A model generated the notes under the pieces. The model saw only the letters and a list, made by a program, of their open reading frames with translations. It did not search any database and was not told the origin of the DNA. A stretch of DNA of 64,000 bases from Phaseolus vulgaris (Eukaryota; Streptophyta; Magnoliopsida; Fabales; Fabaceae), in contig NC_023757.2 in the NCBI RefSeq assembly GCF_000499845.2, positions 3,754,118 to 3,818,117 of the forward strand. Direction: 5' to 3'. This document shows, one piece after another, positions 49,900-61,399 of this stretch (position 1 is its first letter; every line of letters begins with the position of its first letter). Made by a program: the position numbers and the translations under genes.

Positions 49900-51059
49900 G
49901 TAAGAGGGAAGAGAAGTGTAATTTGGAGGCGGTTTTGAAGTTCAGAGATTGGGATTTTTGATCCTAAATATGTCTGTTGTTATTTGTTGATATCTTTTTA
50001 AATTATTTATTAAAGGTAAATTTGATAATTAAATATTTTTTCAGAATTTAAAATTTACAAGATTTAAGAGTTTAAGGATTTGATTTGGTTGTAAATCTTA
50101 TATTAGATAAGTAAATATAAATATTATTTTATAAGTTGGTTTTAGGGTATGTGTTATCCTATCTTACATATATGTGTTTTGCATAAGGAGTGTGAGTTCA
50201 TTTTATTAATTCATCTCATATAAGAGGTAATTTCAGACCTGCGGACCAGTCTCTATAAGAATTTTTTTTTTAATTTTATAATTATAAAAAATCTTATTCT
50301 TAGTGTTGAAAAATTAAAATCTTATCTATCTTCGGTTAAGATAAAAATATGAATTTAAGTATGAAGATTGTTAGAAGGCTTGATTAAAAAAACTTAAAGT
50401 TTTGTTTTGCATTTATTTTTCTATATAAGAGTATCTCATCAAACTTTTGCTACAAAATATTTTAATGAAAATGACTAATTTTTTTCACTATCACTCTTGA
50501 TATTAACTCGAGACGATTAAAATGAAACATTTATTTTTTTATTACATTGAATTCAACTTTTTTAAAAATAAAATAAAATAAAGATCACACTGCAATAATG
50601 ATTAGTGCGATACGATTTTTTTGCAAAAAAAATGAAATAATTACATTTTTATTTATGTCGGTTAGCGAGTCAACTCATTTCGCCCCACTGTTGGACCACA
50701 TGGAGTACGAGTTATGCGGGACAGACCTAAGGATTAGTGAGCTCATCTTGCACTCTTTAATAGTGGGTTGCGGGTCGACCCACATAACGCCTCTCGCATG
50801 TCATCCGTACTTTTTATTTTTGTTGTGTTGGTCGAGTTATTTAAATTTTTCTAATATAATATCAATAATTACTTCTACTTTTTAATAAAAATTAAAATTA
50901 TAATAGAAAATAATTTTGTTTTAAATTAATATATATTTATTATATATATTTATTATTTTATATAACTATATATGTTTTATTGATATTATAATTTTATTTT
51001 ATTATTTTTATTATTTATAATTATATGTTATTATTAATAGTATAACTAAATAATTCTCT
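49900..51059. other. AT-rich intergenic DNA with a hAT-like scrap
   Basis: Apart from the repeat at 50650-50815, nothing was recognised. Confidence 0.4.
50650..50815. mobile_element. partial relative of the hAT-like MITE
   Basis: Blocks such as gagttatgcgggacagacctaag and ggttgcgggtcgacccac match 33690-33800 (gggttatgcggggcgagcctaag, ggttgcggatcagcccgcc). Ends are not preserved. Confidence 0.5.
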
Positions 51060-51802
51060 TCAGCTTCGTGGATTCAACGACTCTAATTGGGCCACTGCCC
51101 TGATACTCGCAAGTCCATCACTGGATACTCCATTTATCATGGCAATTGACTCCTCTCTTGGAAGTCTAAGAAGCAACAAACCATATCTCATAGCTCATTT
51201 GAAGCTGAATACAAGGCGCTTGTCACCACTACCTGTGAACTCCAGTGGTTAACCTATCTTCTCACAAATCTCTATCTCATTTTTTGCACAACCAGCTACT
51301 CTCTACTATGACAATCAATCGACCATATAAATTACTTCTAACCAGGTTTTTCACAAACGCACTAAGTATATAGAAATTGATTGTCACCTAGTTCGTGAAA
51401 AGCTAAAAGTTGACCTTATTAAATTACTTCCCGTAACCTCCACCACATAGATAGCTAACATCTTCAGCCTCTTCCACCACATCAGTTCCAGACACTAAAA
51501 TCCAAGCTGGGGATGTGCAACATCTACTCCCAGCTTGAGAGGGGGTGTTAAAGGGCTTTATTGCTTTATTTTTTTTTCTATTGGGCTTGACCCATTATGT
51601 AATCCTTTTCTATTTTGTTTCTACTTTTTTATATATGTACTCCTACCACCGTGACTAAGGCACACGTGTGAAGTATTATTGAATAGATTCAATTTTATAT
51701 TTCCTTTCCTCTTTCACTCTATCTTATTCTTTGTCCTCCGTGTATAGGGTTTGTCTTTATTCTGTGCACACACTGATTTCTACCGTTGCTATTATGCTCC
51801 AC
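51060..51802 (+). mobile_element. 5'-truncated Ty1-copia: RNase H, purine tract and 3' LTR
   Basis: RNase H remnants in order: LRGFNDSNWAT, then [27 protein letters not shown], then HKRTKYIEIDCHLVREKL, with stops between. A purine tract (agcttgagaggggg) ends at 51545. The LTR runs from about 51546 (tgttaaagggcttta) to about 51802 (gctccaca), with a TATA-like ttatatatgtac. Everything before RNase H is missing. Confidence 0.8.
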
Positions 51803-53395
51803 AAAATCCAATGTGTTTATCTTAATTAGATTATTGTGTTGAAGTTTATTAGGTTTTGCAAATGTTTCTTCTAATTTGTTAGTCCATCCAAATTAAAAAT
51901 TTTAGAGTAATAGTCTAAACGTAAAAACTTAAAATATTATTTTTTTCAAAATTAATAATATAAGTGTTTATTTTCACGAAAAAACAATATCATTCCAATT
52001 TTTGCACCATAGCATCTATTGAAGAAAAGCTACACAGTGGATTTGCGCGTAAATTATTTTCGCGGTTAACAAAGAAAACACGGCATCATTCCTTTCCATA
52101 GGAAAAAAGACGATAAAGTTATAGCTTACTCTTAAAAATACAAGACAAAGACAAAGAAGAAAGAACCAAAGAATGCATTAAAGAACCCATTAATGGCTTA
52201 TAAAGTATATGAAAGCAAAGTGAGTTATGAAGAGGGTAAGAAAATTAGAGATATTGCTGCACCAACTTCTCGTCTAACTAGCTCTACTAAAGGTTATGCT
52301 CCCTCTTTTTCTTTTCTTATAGCAAAATCATCAACATTTTCGTACGTGACATCACTCAATTCGTTTTGTTACTGCTACCATTTTGACAACCAACGTCTAC
52401 TTAAGTTGAAAATGGATCAATCCGGGTTAATAATAAGTATGTCTGATTTCACATTTTTTTAATCTCAAATCCATGTTTTAAATATAATTTCAACCTAAAT
52501 ATAGATCATCAATTCAGATTTTATCTTTTAAATTCAGATTTCACTTTATCACAGTGAAAATTCAACACGACGACACAGAAATAAACAGTTGAAAACGTAT
52601 AATTTTCAAAATATAGAATAATGAACACGATTCTATATATTATATTATTACGAATTATATAAATTGACAGATTTATATGAATAAGTATGACAAAGTTTTT
52701 TCTTTGTGATAGAAAGATTTTTTTCTATAGCTGGTTCAAAAGGATTAAATGTTTGTACATAAATTTGAATTTTTAAAAAATTATTGTATTTTGTTTTTTT
52801 TATAAAAGTGTATTCAAATCGTAATATAGAATTGTTAGAAATTCAAAAAAATATTTTTTAAATTGGATATCATATGCGTGTTACATGAACAAATAATTTC
52901 ATTTTCATTTTAAAATTCGTTTATGAGCTTCAAACATCATTTTTCTCAACCTTAATTGTCTTTTCAACACTGCCATGTTCCTGAAGTATAACCAAGCTAT
53001 AATTTTAAGACTCACTAGGAGTTGAGTTTGAGTTGTGAATACATTTAATTAGGATCTTTAATATTGTAGAAAATATGACGTATAATATGTGACTAACGCA
53101 TTACAATTACGATCGATGAAGTCACAGTATACAATGGTTGTGTTAAAATTTTGAGGTACTGATAGTAAGAAAAATCATTAGGGTTTCAAACTTAAGGATT
53201 AATTCAAACTAATAACACTAGTACAAGTTGGTTTAAAGTGGTTTACTTCTGCAGTAACCAACGACTGATGGGTTGACAAAGGTTTTATATATGTAGTTTT
53301 ATATAAGAAAATGTACAGTTGCTTTGGGTAAATGATGAGTTTGAAACTCTATTAATTGAAACCTTGTGGGTCACTAACACACCATATATTCGCCC
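51803..53395. other. AT-rich DNA and MYB gene upstream region
   Basis: No gene recognised. The part near 53300 is the presumed MYB promoter. Confidence 0.4.
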
Positions 53396-53403
53396 TATAA
53401 ATA
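53396..53403 (+). promoter_or_regulatory. TATA box of the MYB gene
   Basis: TATAAATA, 116 bp before the start codon, giving a leader of roughly 85 nt. Confidence 0.65.
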
Positions 53404-53511
53404 GTAGCTGCCACTTTAGGTTACACAACATTTGAATTTGAAGGAAGTGTTCAAATTTCCCTTCTTGGAAAGACAGCACAAAGAAGAAAGACATACCTTA
53501 AAATAATAGAG

Positions 53512-54842
53512 ATGGGAAGATCTCCATGCTGTGAAGAAAGTGGTTTGAAGAAGGGTCCTTGGACACCTGAGGAAGATCAGAAGCTTGTTAACCACATTCA
53601 AAACTATGGTCATGCAAGCTGGAGGGCTCTTCCAAAACTTGCAGGTATAGTAATACTATATATATAGATATAGATATTTAATGCTTTAATCATGATTAGT
53701 AAGGTCTCTAACATAATTCATGAGAGGTGATCATTTCTCTCTGGTAACAGGACTCAACAGGTGTGGCAAAAGTTGCAGGTTAAGGTGGACGAACTACTTG
53801 AGACCTGACATTAAAAGAGGAAAGTTTTCCAAAGAAGAAGAACAAACAATTCTGGATCTCCATGCCATCCTTGGAAACAAGTAGATATTCACACTAGCTA
53901 GTACTTTTTTTATGGCATTTGTTAATAATATCAATAATACTTCTTTCTTCTCTTATGGATTATTTTATGTATTTTCCATTAATTTATATAGTATATCCTT
54001 ACTTTATTGACTCCATAAATTCGTCTTAGAAAACCATTTTTTCTGCATTATGCACAGGAATTTTGAATTATATGTAATAGTCTGGTAGAATGGATGAGAA
54101 AATGAATTATATATATGAATAATTTTGAAGCTTATGTGATTCAAATTTTTTTCTCCATTTGAGTAGATGGTCTGCAATAGCAAGTCACATACCTGGTAGG
54201 ACAGATAATGAAATCAAGAATTTTTGGAACACTCATCTGAAGAAGAAGCTGATTCAAATGGGTTATGATCCAATGACACACCAGCCTCGAACTGATGATA
54301 TCCTCTCAGGCTTGTCTCATCTCATAGCACTGGCAAACCTGAAAGAACTTTTGGACCATCACCATCAGCCATGGGAACAAAGCCTTGCAAGGCTTCAAGA
54401 AGAGACCATCCAATTAGCCAGGCTCCAAAGCCTACAGCAACACCTCTTGCAGCCACAAGCTTCATTCACCGAAGCTGATCTTAATACAGTTAATAGTATA
54501 AGAAACAGTACCATCATGATGAACAACGACACTGTCAATGTTTCAAATGATACTAGTGCTATGTCTTCTACCCCTTTCTCTTACATGCCTGAGTTGAAAA
54601 CACCACCTTCTTGTTCCGTTGAAGCACCATTAAGTAATGAGAACATGGTTCAATTACAACAAGGAGAAAGTTACCCTAAATCTCCCTGGCTTTTCTCGTG
54701 TTCAAGCACTACCCCTTCTTCTCCTTCTTCCCATGTGGTTCCACCAGTGACGTTGGAGGTTTCATTGACTAATGTGGAAGATAATTGCATTAATTGGCCA
54801 GACATCCTGCTAGAGGACCCTTTGTTCAAAATGATTTCCTAG
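53512..54842 (+). CDS. R2R3-MYB transcription factor, MYB53/MYB92/MYB93-like
   Basis: Three exons: 53512-53644, 53751-53880 and 54167-54842, all GT..AG, 312 residues. The two-intron layout is the classic R2R3-MYB one. R2 (about residues 14-61: [35 protein letters not shown]) and R3 (about 67-112: [41 protein letters not shown]) are complete. [17 protein letters not shown] after R3 is typical of the subgroup containing AtMYB53, 92 and 93, which act in root suberin and lateral-root control; the exact orthologue is inferred. The standard bHLH-binding signature of R3 is absent. The C-terminus has a glutamine/leucine-rich stretch and ends in an acidic [12 protein letters not shown] segment, a plausible activation region. 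Exon 2 ends in AA and exon 3 supplies the A of the lysine before W. Confidence 0.93.
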
Positions 54843-55400
54843 TTTGAGATTACTATACACAGACATGAATATAGTGCTATTGTCTTACAATGTTTATTAA
54901 TTTTCTATGTGTTTGGTTGTTTACAAAATTCATTGTTATGAGTAAATGCATGGTACTCATTATTGTAATTTTTTAATTTTTTTTCATGAATGCATACAAT
55001 GTCTCTGGTTGCTTTGTCTCAAAGTATGGTCTCGTTTCAATATAAGTAAGTTTAAGAGAGAAGGAACGAAGTGATCATTCTATTCAGAAGCAGAAAATAA
55101 ATGAAAAATAAAATTATTATGTGCAGTCTAAACCAATCTATTCGAATCTACATTCTCACCTGCTAAGTTTTTAAATGTTAACATCAATAATTTATTTTAA
55201 GTTGTAATTGGATAACAGTAAGAAAAATTATTTCAGCAATCAATTTTTTTTCATCTTTTGGTATCGAACAGATCAATGTTCAAAGTGACGCAAGATTTCC
55301 AATAGAGAGGAAGCCAGTAGATAGAATTCTCAACTACACCAACGTCTTGCTTGGATGGTTTAACTACAAGTTGTAAAAAAGGTTTTTGAGTTTATCATTT
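54843..55400. other. MYB 3' flank
   Basis: AT-rich, with no gene recognised. Confidence 0.4.
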
Positions 55401-55609
55401 TAACACTCTACCCTCTTTAATTTTATTTAAATATATGTAATATTCTTGTATATATGGGTCGGAAATGTCGCGTCTCTTTCATTGCATGCATTTTTTCGAA
55501 CACCTTAGTGTCGGTACGTACCTGATAGGTCTCGACTCCTAGTCTTTTGGTTAGAGTATGAAATACTTGCAAAAGGTCATCTGATGTTCAAGTTGGTACT
55601 CTGTATTCG

Positions 55610-55780
55610 GTGATTGAGAATAACAAATATTATTAAAATACGTACCTAGCCTAGATATGATCAAACTGTTGGTTAATTAAGTATGCTAATCTTTGTGGTA
55701 GGGAAGATGTTTTCTCAATGGGCCAGGGCTGTCCGGTCATGTGATGGAGACATCCTGAGTCTAGGTTTGATTGGATATAT
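55610..55780 (+). repeat. LTR-like direct repeat, left copy (split by the nest)
   Basis: Blocks cctagatatgatcaa, gttggttaattaagtatgcta, ttctcaatgggcc, gtccggtcatgtgatgg and gttgattggatatat recur in order at 61400-61640. The right part of this copy resumes at 60138. Confidence 0.55.
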
Positions 55781-56344
55781 CACTACAAGAAAATCATAAA
55801 ATAGAAACTAATTTTTAGAGACAAAAACAATTAGTTGCAATAGTAATTAAATTAGAGACTATTTTAGAAACTAAAAAAAAAATTGGTTTCTAAATTAGTT
55901 TATATTATTGTTAAATAGTTTATAAATTGGTATCTAATTAGCAACCAAAGTTTAACTACCAATTATTTAGTTTCTAAATTTGGTAGCAAAAACCTTAGTT
56001 GCTAATTAGATATGAATTTAGAAACTATTTAACAATAATAGAAACTAATTTAGAAACCAGTTTTTTTTTTAGTTTCTAAAATAGTCACTACAAAAAAACT
56101 TGTAAGTTGGGGCGGTTTTAATATGGCGGTTACTAAAAACCGCCACAATTATCCGTATATTATGACATCTTAATAACTGTCACAATTCTCCTTCAAAATG
56201 CATCATTTAGAAACGCCACAAATTTCCTTTCATTCCCTCCATCATATTTATTTTATTTCCCTCCCATAAAATTTCATTTCCCACACTTACTCAAAAATTT
56301 TCCTTTCCAAAATCTTATTTCCTCATTTCATTCTCCAAAATTTG

Positions 56345-56776
56345 CCAACCCCCTCTCCTTCCGCTAAACCTCGCCCCTCTCACAAGCACAAACCCTCCTA
56401 AGAGAATGACCCTCCCTCTGATCCCAATCTCGCTGTCCCTTCCCCTCCTAATTTCAAGAGCCCTTTGTCCCCGAGACCACCCTCTTCCAAGCCTCTGAAG
56501 CGCAAGCTCGCCATCGCCGCCGATGCCCCAACCAACAATTTACTCTCGGCGCCCTCCGATTCCGGTGTCAAGGTTGGTTTCTCTTATTAGGGTTTTCTAC
56601 TTTCCAATGCCTTCTATCTAACTCCGATTTCTCTCTTCTTGCCTTTGTCGCAGGTTATCGTGAGGATGACGCCGCTCTGTCCCGACAAGGACGAAGGAGA
56701 TCCCACTGTTCAGAAGGTTTCCAATTCGTTGTCCATCAATGGCCACAGCTTCACCTTCGATTTCGTTGCTGAGTAG
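56345..56776 (+). pseudogene. captured KIN-12 kinesin fragment
   Basis: Two exon pieces flank a retained intron (gt at 56573, ag at 56653). The first (about 56345-56572) reads as the proline-rich N-terminus ending LLSAPSDSGVK, with PPSSKPLKRKLAIAAD before it. The second (56654-56773) reads VIVRMTPLCPDKDEGD, TVQKVSNSLSINGHSFTFDF and then a stop. This matches the start of the KIN-12 (phragmoplast kinesin) motor; no ATP-binding loop is included. A stop near 56398-56400 and the stop after VAE show it is not functional as kinesin. Keeping the intron means genomic DNA was captured, not cDNA. Confidence 0.75.
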
Positions 56777-57256
56777 CGGCATGTGGACTGCGTGTTACGT
56801 TGTTGTTGCTTCAGTGTCGGTCTCCAACCTCACTACAATTGCGACCTGGTCATCGCAATTGGAATGAATTCTAGGTGAGTTTCTTGAGAGAAAGAATAAA
56901 AGATGGGAGATGGTTCTGCACGTTGTCACGCACACCAGGTGTTTGGTCTTGTTTCATTGATTAGGTAACCATACTTTTTTTATATTCTTTATTATAGCTT
57001 ATGATGGTACCATCTATTTGTTTTCATAGTTTCTTCTTTCAATTTGCTTTCTTCTTTCAATTTGTCTTTAATGGTGTCTTTTTTATGAATTGGTATAGAA
57101 AAATGTTTATAATGTCTTTTTTATGAATTGGGAGGAAAAATTAAACTGATGGACTTTTTGGTCATTTGAACTGATCCTGACTCTGAATGTTTGAATTTTG
57201 TTTTATGTTTCGGCAAGTGTGAATGGGTTATTGATGTGAATTTTTTTGTGGTTTAG

Positions 57257-57412
57257 GCGGTTGGGTTTGAGGGGGATGTGCAGAAGCAAGAGGATGCAGA
57301 GAGGGCAGTGGAATCAACCTTTAAGCATTTTGGAAGGATTGATATATTTGTGAATGCTGCGGCTAGGAACTTTCTATTGTCGACAGAGGATCTCTCCCCA
57401 AATGGCTTTTGA
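57257..57412 (+). pseudogene. captured peroxisomal 2,4-dienoyl-CoA reductase exon
   Basis: After a good acceptor (gtttag) the frame reads AVGFEGDVQKQEDAERAVES, FKHFGRIDIFVNAAARNF and LSTEDLSPNGF, then TGA. This matches one internal exon of the plant short-chain dehydrogenase SDRb, the 2,4-dienoyl-CoA reductase of fatty-acid oxidation. The NAAAG motif has arginine in place of glycine. It is a fragment lacking the cofactor and catalytic tyrosine regions. Confidence 0.72.
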
Positions 57413-57755
57413 ACAGGTTTTGTCTGTGTCGCCTCTTCTTTTCTTTCTTTTTTAAGGCAAATGATAATTGGGATATTGGTTAAAGAATTAAAAAGAAAAA
57501 CAGTATATTGAAAAGTGTTATTAATAATATATGATTTCCAATGCATCTTCATGTTTATGTTGAAGGGTTGTCTAACTTATCTCATGTTAGATGATTGGTG
57601 CAATTCCCTGTGTACTTAAATCTGATTGGTAGAATTTTTACTCGAGATAATTTTTTATGTAGTTTCCTAAGGTACTTTAGACTTCAGTGATACTCTCCAA
57701 TCAAAATTAAAGTTTCACCCGATCACTAATGTTGATTTTGGATACAAAACTTCTA

Positions 57756-57865
57756 GTATGGGCATTGCTGAAGGGAGCAGAGGAGTTTGAAAAACAATTC
57801 ACTGTTCAATGGAAAGAAGTTTTGGGTAATGAGATACTCTTACCTTCTCTCAAATTACATTGGTA
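57756..57865 (+). pseudogene. exon-like segment of unknown origin
   Basis: The frame carries LLKGAEEFEKQFTVQWKEVL and then a possible donor (GGTAATGAG). It has coding-like composition in an AT-rich setting. No family was recognised. Confidence 0.35.
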
Positions 57866-58941
57866 ATTAATAACCGTGCATACTAAGAATATTTAAGTTG
57901 GATGTTGGTTGCTAAAGTTGAAAATTAAGATTTGCCAGTGTGTCAAATGATGTATGCTTGTTGATACTTTAAAAGCTCATTTACAGATTACTGACATAAC
58001 CCACAATCAAGGTTTTATGTGTGTCCTTAAACTACTCTTCTCACTATATTAGTGATTGAAAAAATAATCCCATAAATTGTATTTAATATGTAATTTAGAG
58101 GTCTCTATTTAGTAATGCGTACTAGTTGTATAAATTTAAAATATGGTCATCTTTTCATATTCAAACAAGATCTTGTCTTGGATTTTTGAATTCATCTTTA
58201 TAGAGTAGTAGTTTCACATCACCCAATTTTAACATTATCTCACTATAACTTAAATTTTTTTTATTTTAATCTCTTAGGTTTACAGGTAATTGTATTTGGC
58301 TCTTTGATATTATTAGTTGAGGAATTTATTTAAAACTTAATGTGTTCACCAGCAAGGACATGTCACATGTCAATTGCATCATTAAGAAAAAGCAAACTAA
58401 TTAGTTGATAATTGTCATGGTACATTACGTTTTGTTTCATTATATCAGGAACAATATTGGCTCGTGTTACCATTTTAAGGCTCAATATGGGTAAAAGATT
58501 GGGTGAACTTTATCTTTATAAACAAGTTCTTGGATGACTTTTACATGTTTTAGTAGTTTTCCCATTTACTTATTTAATAATTGAACTTCTTTTCATAATT
58601 TAATTATTATTGCCATTAGTAACTTCCTCTGTTTTATGTGAAACCGTTCAAGTTCCTGCACAAACTTTTTATTTGAAGGACTAATTATTTCTTTTGTTAT
58701 TGTTCAAAATCTCTTTGCACTATTAGCTTTGTTTATAGTTGACGTGCTTATGTTTCACCCTAATTGCACCTCAAAGGTGACATATATGCTTCTCATACAA
58801 TTAGGATGCCTTCGTCTATATCTTCGTTAGTCATCCTTTTTCCCTGTTAAATTATCTACTTGACATGTATCTTCAATTGAATATGGTTGATTTTTTATTA
58901 TTTTATGTAATTTATTGTGGGTTTGACACTAGTTTGGTGTC

Positions 58942-59355
58942 ACTTCAGTTTGATGAACAGTACTTTCTAGCAAGCTCGATGGATCGGTTAGTACACTCTC
59001 CAGGAAAATTGTTACCTATATTTTTCATTGATTCTTATAATTTTAGTATATTTGATTATCATGCAGGGGTCTGCCACATTACCTCATCCAGATAGTGTCT
59101 TTGAAGTGCTTTTCATCAATTGTTAGTATACATTATTGTATTGGAGTTGTTTATATTTGATTTTGCTGTGTTTGTTTCAGACACTGATTTCAATTATTAT
59201 GTGTTTTTATTATAATACTGTTTTCATTTATTTTTAAAAATTGTTAATTAACTTTAAATATATTCTAACTTATTCCACGCACAGGATCTTGGCAGTGGTG
59301 CTCCCATCAGCAACCAGAATATAAGATCAAGTGGAGGCAGGAAGATTAATTAGGA
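58942..59355 (+). pseudogene. three exon-like segments of unknown origin
   Basis: Short coding-like pieces follow AG acceptors: FDEQYFLASSMDR near 58949-58988, GSATLPHPDSVFEVLF near 59067-59115 and DLGSGAPISNQNIRSSGG near 59285-59340, ending at a stop near 59350. They may be the 3' exons of another captured gene. I do not recognise it. Confidence 0.35.
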
Positions 59356-59484
59356 TTGAGAATTTAGTTGTAATATGTTTAGAAAGTGAAACAATTTATA
59401 TTTTGACAATTTAATTTACTTGTTGTTTGGATTAGTTTGACATTTTCAACTTTGTTCTTTGAATAAATGAAGTCATATTTTGAT

Positions 59485-59700
59485 TATTATATTTCTCAAT
59501 TTTAATTATATTATGAAGTAATTATATTATGAAATTAATTTATATTATAATTTAATTATATTATGAAACTTAATTGTGTATTGAAATTTAATTATAATAT
59601 GAAATTAAATAATAATATGAAATTTAATTGTAATATGAAATTTAATTATAATATGAAATTAAATTATAAAACATAATTAAATAAATTATTATAAATATTA
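59485..59700. repeat. AT-rich tandem repeat, approximately 18-bp unit
   Basis: Imperfect units around 'aatttaattataatatga' near the right end of the Pack-CACTA. Confidence 0.7.
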
Positions 59701-60591
59701 AAAATAAAATTAAATATTTAATATTTGAATTATGACAGTCATAAAGGTTATCATAAATGCCATACTATATTGTATTAAGTGACGTTTATAACTGCCACAA
59801 TTTACGTTGGAATTGGTTTATCAGTTTGAAAATTACGACATTTATAACTAACGTAAATTACATGCTTAAAACCGCCACTTTATACAATGCATAATATGGC
59901 GTATGCTACAACGGTTCTTAATTGACCGCCACATTAAACTTTGTGATGGCAAGAATTATGGCGGTATGCGGTACCGCCACAGACGTATAATGCGGCGGTT
60001 AAAAACGTCAGTTTTTACGAAAATAACCGCCGCATTATACACGTTTTTTTTGTAGTGAGTCTCTAATTTAGTTACTATTGCAACTAATTATTTTGGACTC
60101 TAAAAATTGGTTTTTATTTCATGATTTTCTTATAGTGTATCTCGGTTCATACAGTACACTAACCCCATGCTTGAAAAGTTTAAACTTTGTCGTTTGTATT
60201 GGTTTTCAGTTATTTGATATGTGATCTTCTGATAACTCCTCGGCTTGAACCCTAAAAAGTTTAAACTCTTTAGAGTTTGGTGATTAATGGTAGAGGCACG
60301 ACCGAGTGTGTAATTCCCACACTTGGGGCACCTACCCTTCGGAGTATCTAGAACGTTCCCTTATTTCTTGGACAAACGACTATGTAACGCCTTATTGGGA
60401 TTTGTGTTAGGGAGGTTGTGACCATTGGATCGTGATCATTCTAGTAGTTGGGGATGTCTGTTATATTTGAGCTCACTAGTTTGCCACCATCTATAAATAG
60501 GGGTGTCTTATTTGTTGGGACCACTCATTGCTTTATCTATATACCGAATAGTGGCCAGGTGCCGAGAGTTTGGCTTCCCCCAAGGTTAGTC

Positions 60592-60804
60592 ATGTATTAC
60601 TCCTCAAGCTCGTCGGATTCTTCTAGTGGTCAGTCCTTGGTTTGTTCCAAGGAGTCTTCGGTCGGGAAGGGTAATAATAAGGTCGATATTAGCTTGGCTC
60701 GTGTTGATACCCATGGCAAGGCCACTCAGCTGGCTATGGAACAAGTCGAGAGTGAGTTGGCTCCTCAGTTGGGGTATGTTTGGGGGATGAGAGGCACCAA
60801 GTAG
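60592..60804 (+). CDS. short serine-rich ORF of unknown function
   Basis: A 70-residue frame starting MYYSSSSSDSSSGQ and ending at TAG. A TATA box (ctataaatag at 60491-60500) stands about 90 bp upstream. It lies in the repeat-rich host element of the nest, directly before the 57-bp array. No family was recognised. It could be the broken N-terminus of a transposon protein. Confidence 0.3.
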   Translation: MYYSSSSSDSSSGQSLVCSKESSVGKGNNKVDISLARVDTHGKATQLAMEQVESELAPQLGYVWGMRGTK

Positions 60805-60973
60805 TTTGTACAAGCTATTGTAGGACTCTTGTATTTGGTGTTTTGATAATGATTTTACTTGGTCATGAACAATTTAGTTGGTATATCAAATTGTTCCTCA
60901 TGAACCGAGGGTTTCTCGGTTGATACCGAGGCAAATGTGCCAACCAACGATTGGTTTTTATGTTGTGGTACAT

Positions 60974-61315
60974 GCATGGTGGTTCACGCAAGTCGAAAGT
61001 ATCTCGGTTGATGCATGACTTTTGTTGATAGCATGGTGGTTCACACGAGTCGAGAGAATCTCGATTGATGCTTGGCTTTTGATGATAGTGTGGCGGTTCG
61101 CCCGTGCCAAAAACATGTCAGTTGATGCTTAGCTTTTGATAATAGCGTGATGGTTCACGCAAGCCGAGAGAATCTCAGTTGATGTTTAACTTTTGATGAT
61201 AACGTGGCGGTTCACACAAGTCGAAAGCATCTCGATTGATGCTTAACTTTTGATGATAGCATGGTGCTTCACTTAAGCCAAGATCATCTCGGTTGATGTT
61301 AATTTAATTGATCGT
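60974..61315. repeat. tandem array, six units of exactly 57 bp
   Basis: Units start at 60974, 61031, 61088, 61145, 61202 and 61259 around gcatggtggttcacgcaagt and ctcggttgatgc. Sequence varies but the 57-bp spacing is kept through the first five units without a gap; the last unit decays at its end. Confidence 0.9.
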
Positions 61316-61399
61316 GTTGGATTACACTGGTCGAGAATGTCTCGGTTGATGAAAGGTTTTATCTGAAAATAAATGTAAAGTGCCTCATTAACATGGTAT

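Larger units (their letters stand above)
56086..60057 (+). mobile_element. candidate Pack-CACTA transposon, 3,972 bp
   Basis: The left end is CACTACAAAAAAACTTG; the right end, read inward, is CACTACAAAAAAAACGTG. AGT duplications are at 56083-56085 and 60058-60060. Both ends are rich in GGCGGT/ACCGCC subterminal motifs, the usual transposase-binding style of CACTA elements. No transposase-like or TNP-like ORF was seen. Instead the inside holds host-gene pieces (a kinesin, a dienoyl-CoA reductase) and further exon-like segments. Orientation is given by those pieces. Confidence 0.88.
55781..60137 (+). mobile_element. foldback CACTA-type MITE, copy 3, split by a larger CACTA
   Basis: Left part 55781-56085 begins CACTACAAGAAAATCATAAA; right part 60061-60137 ends TTTCTTATAGTG. 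Together they make 382 bp, exactly the length of copy 1. TAT target duplications are at 55778-55780 and 60138-60140. Confidence 0.9.

Noticed and set aside
57253..57552. A 99-codon minus-strand ORF
   Set aside because: Antisense to the captured dienoyl-CoA reductase exon, which has the recognisable protein on the plus strand.
60974..61315. CRISPR-like array
   Set aside because: Units vary throughout and no constant repeat alternates with unique spacers; the DNA is plant nuclear.
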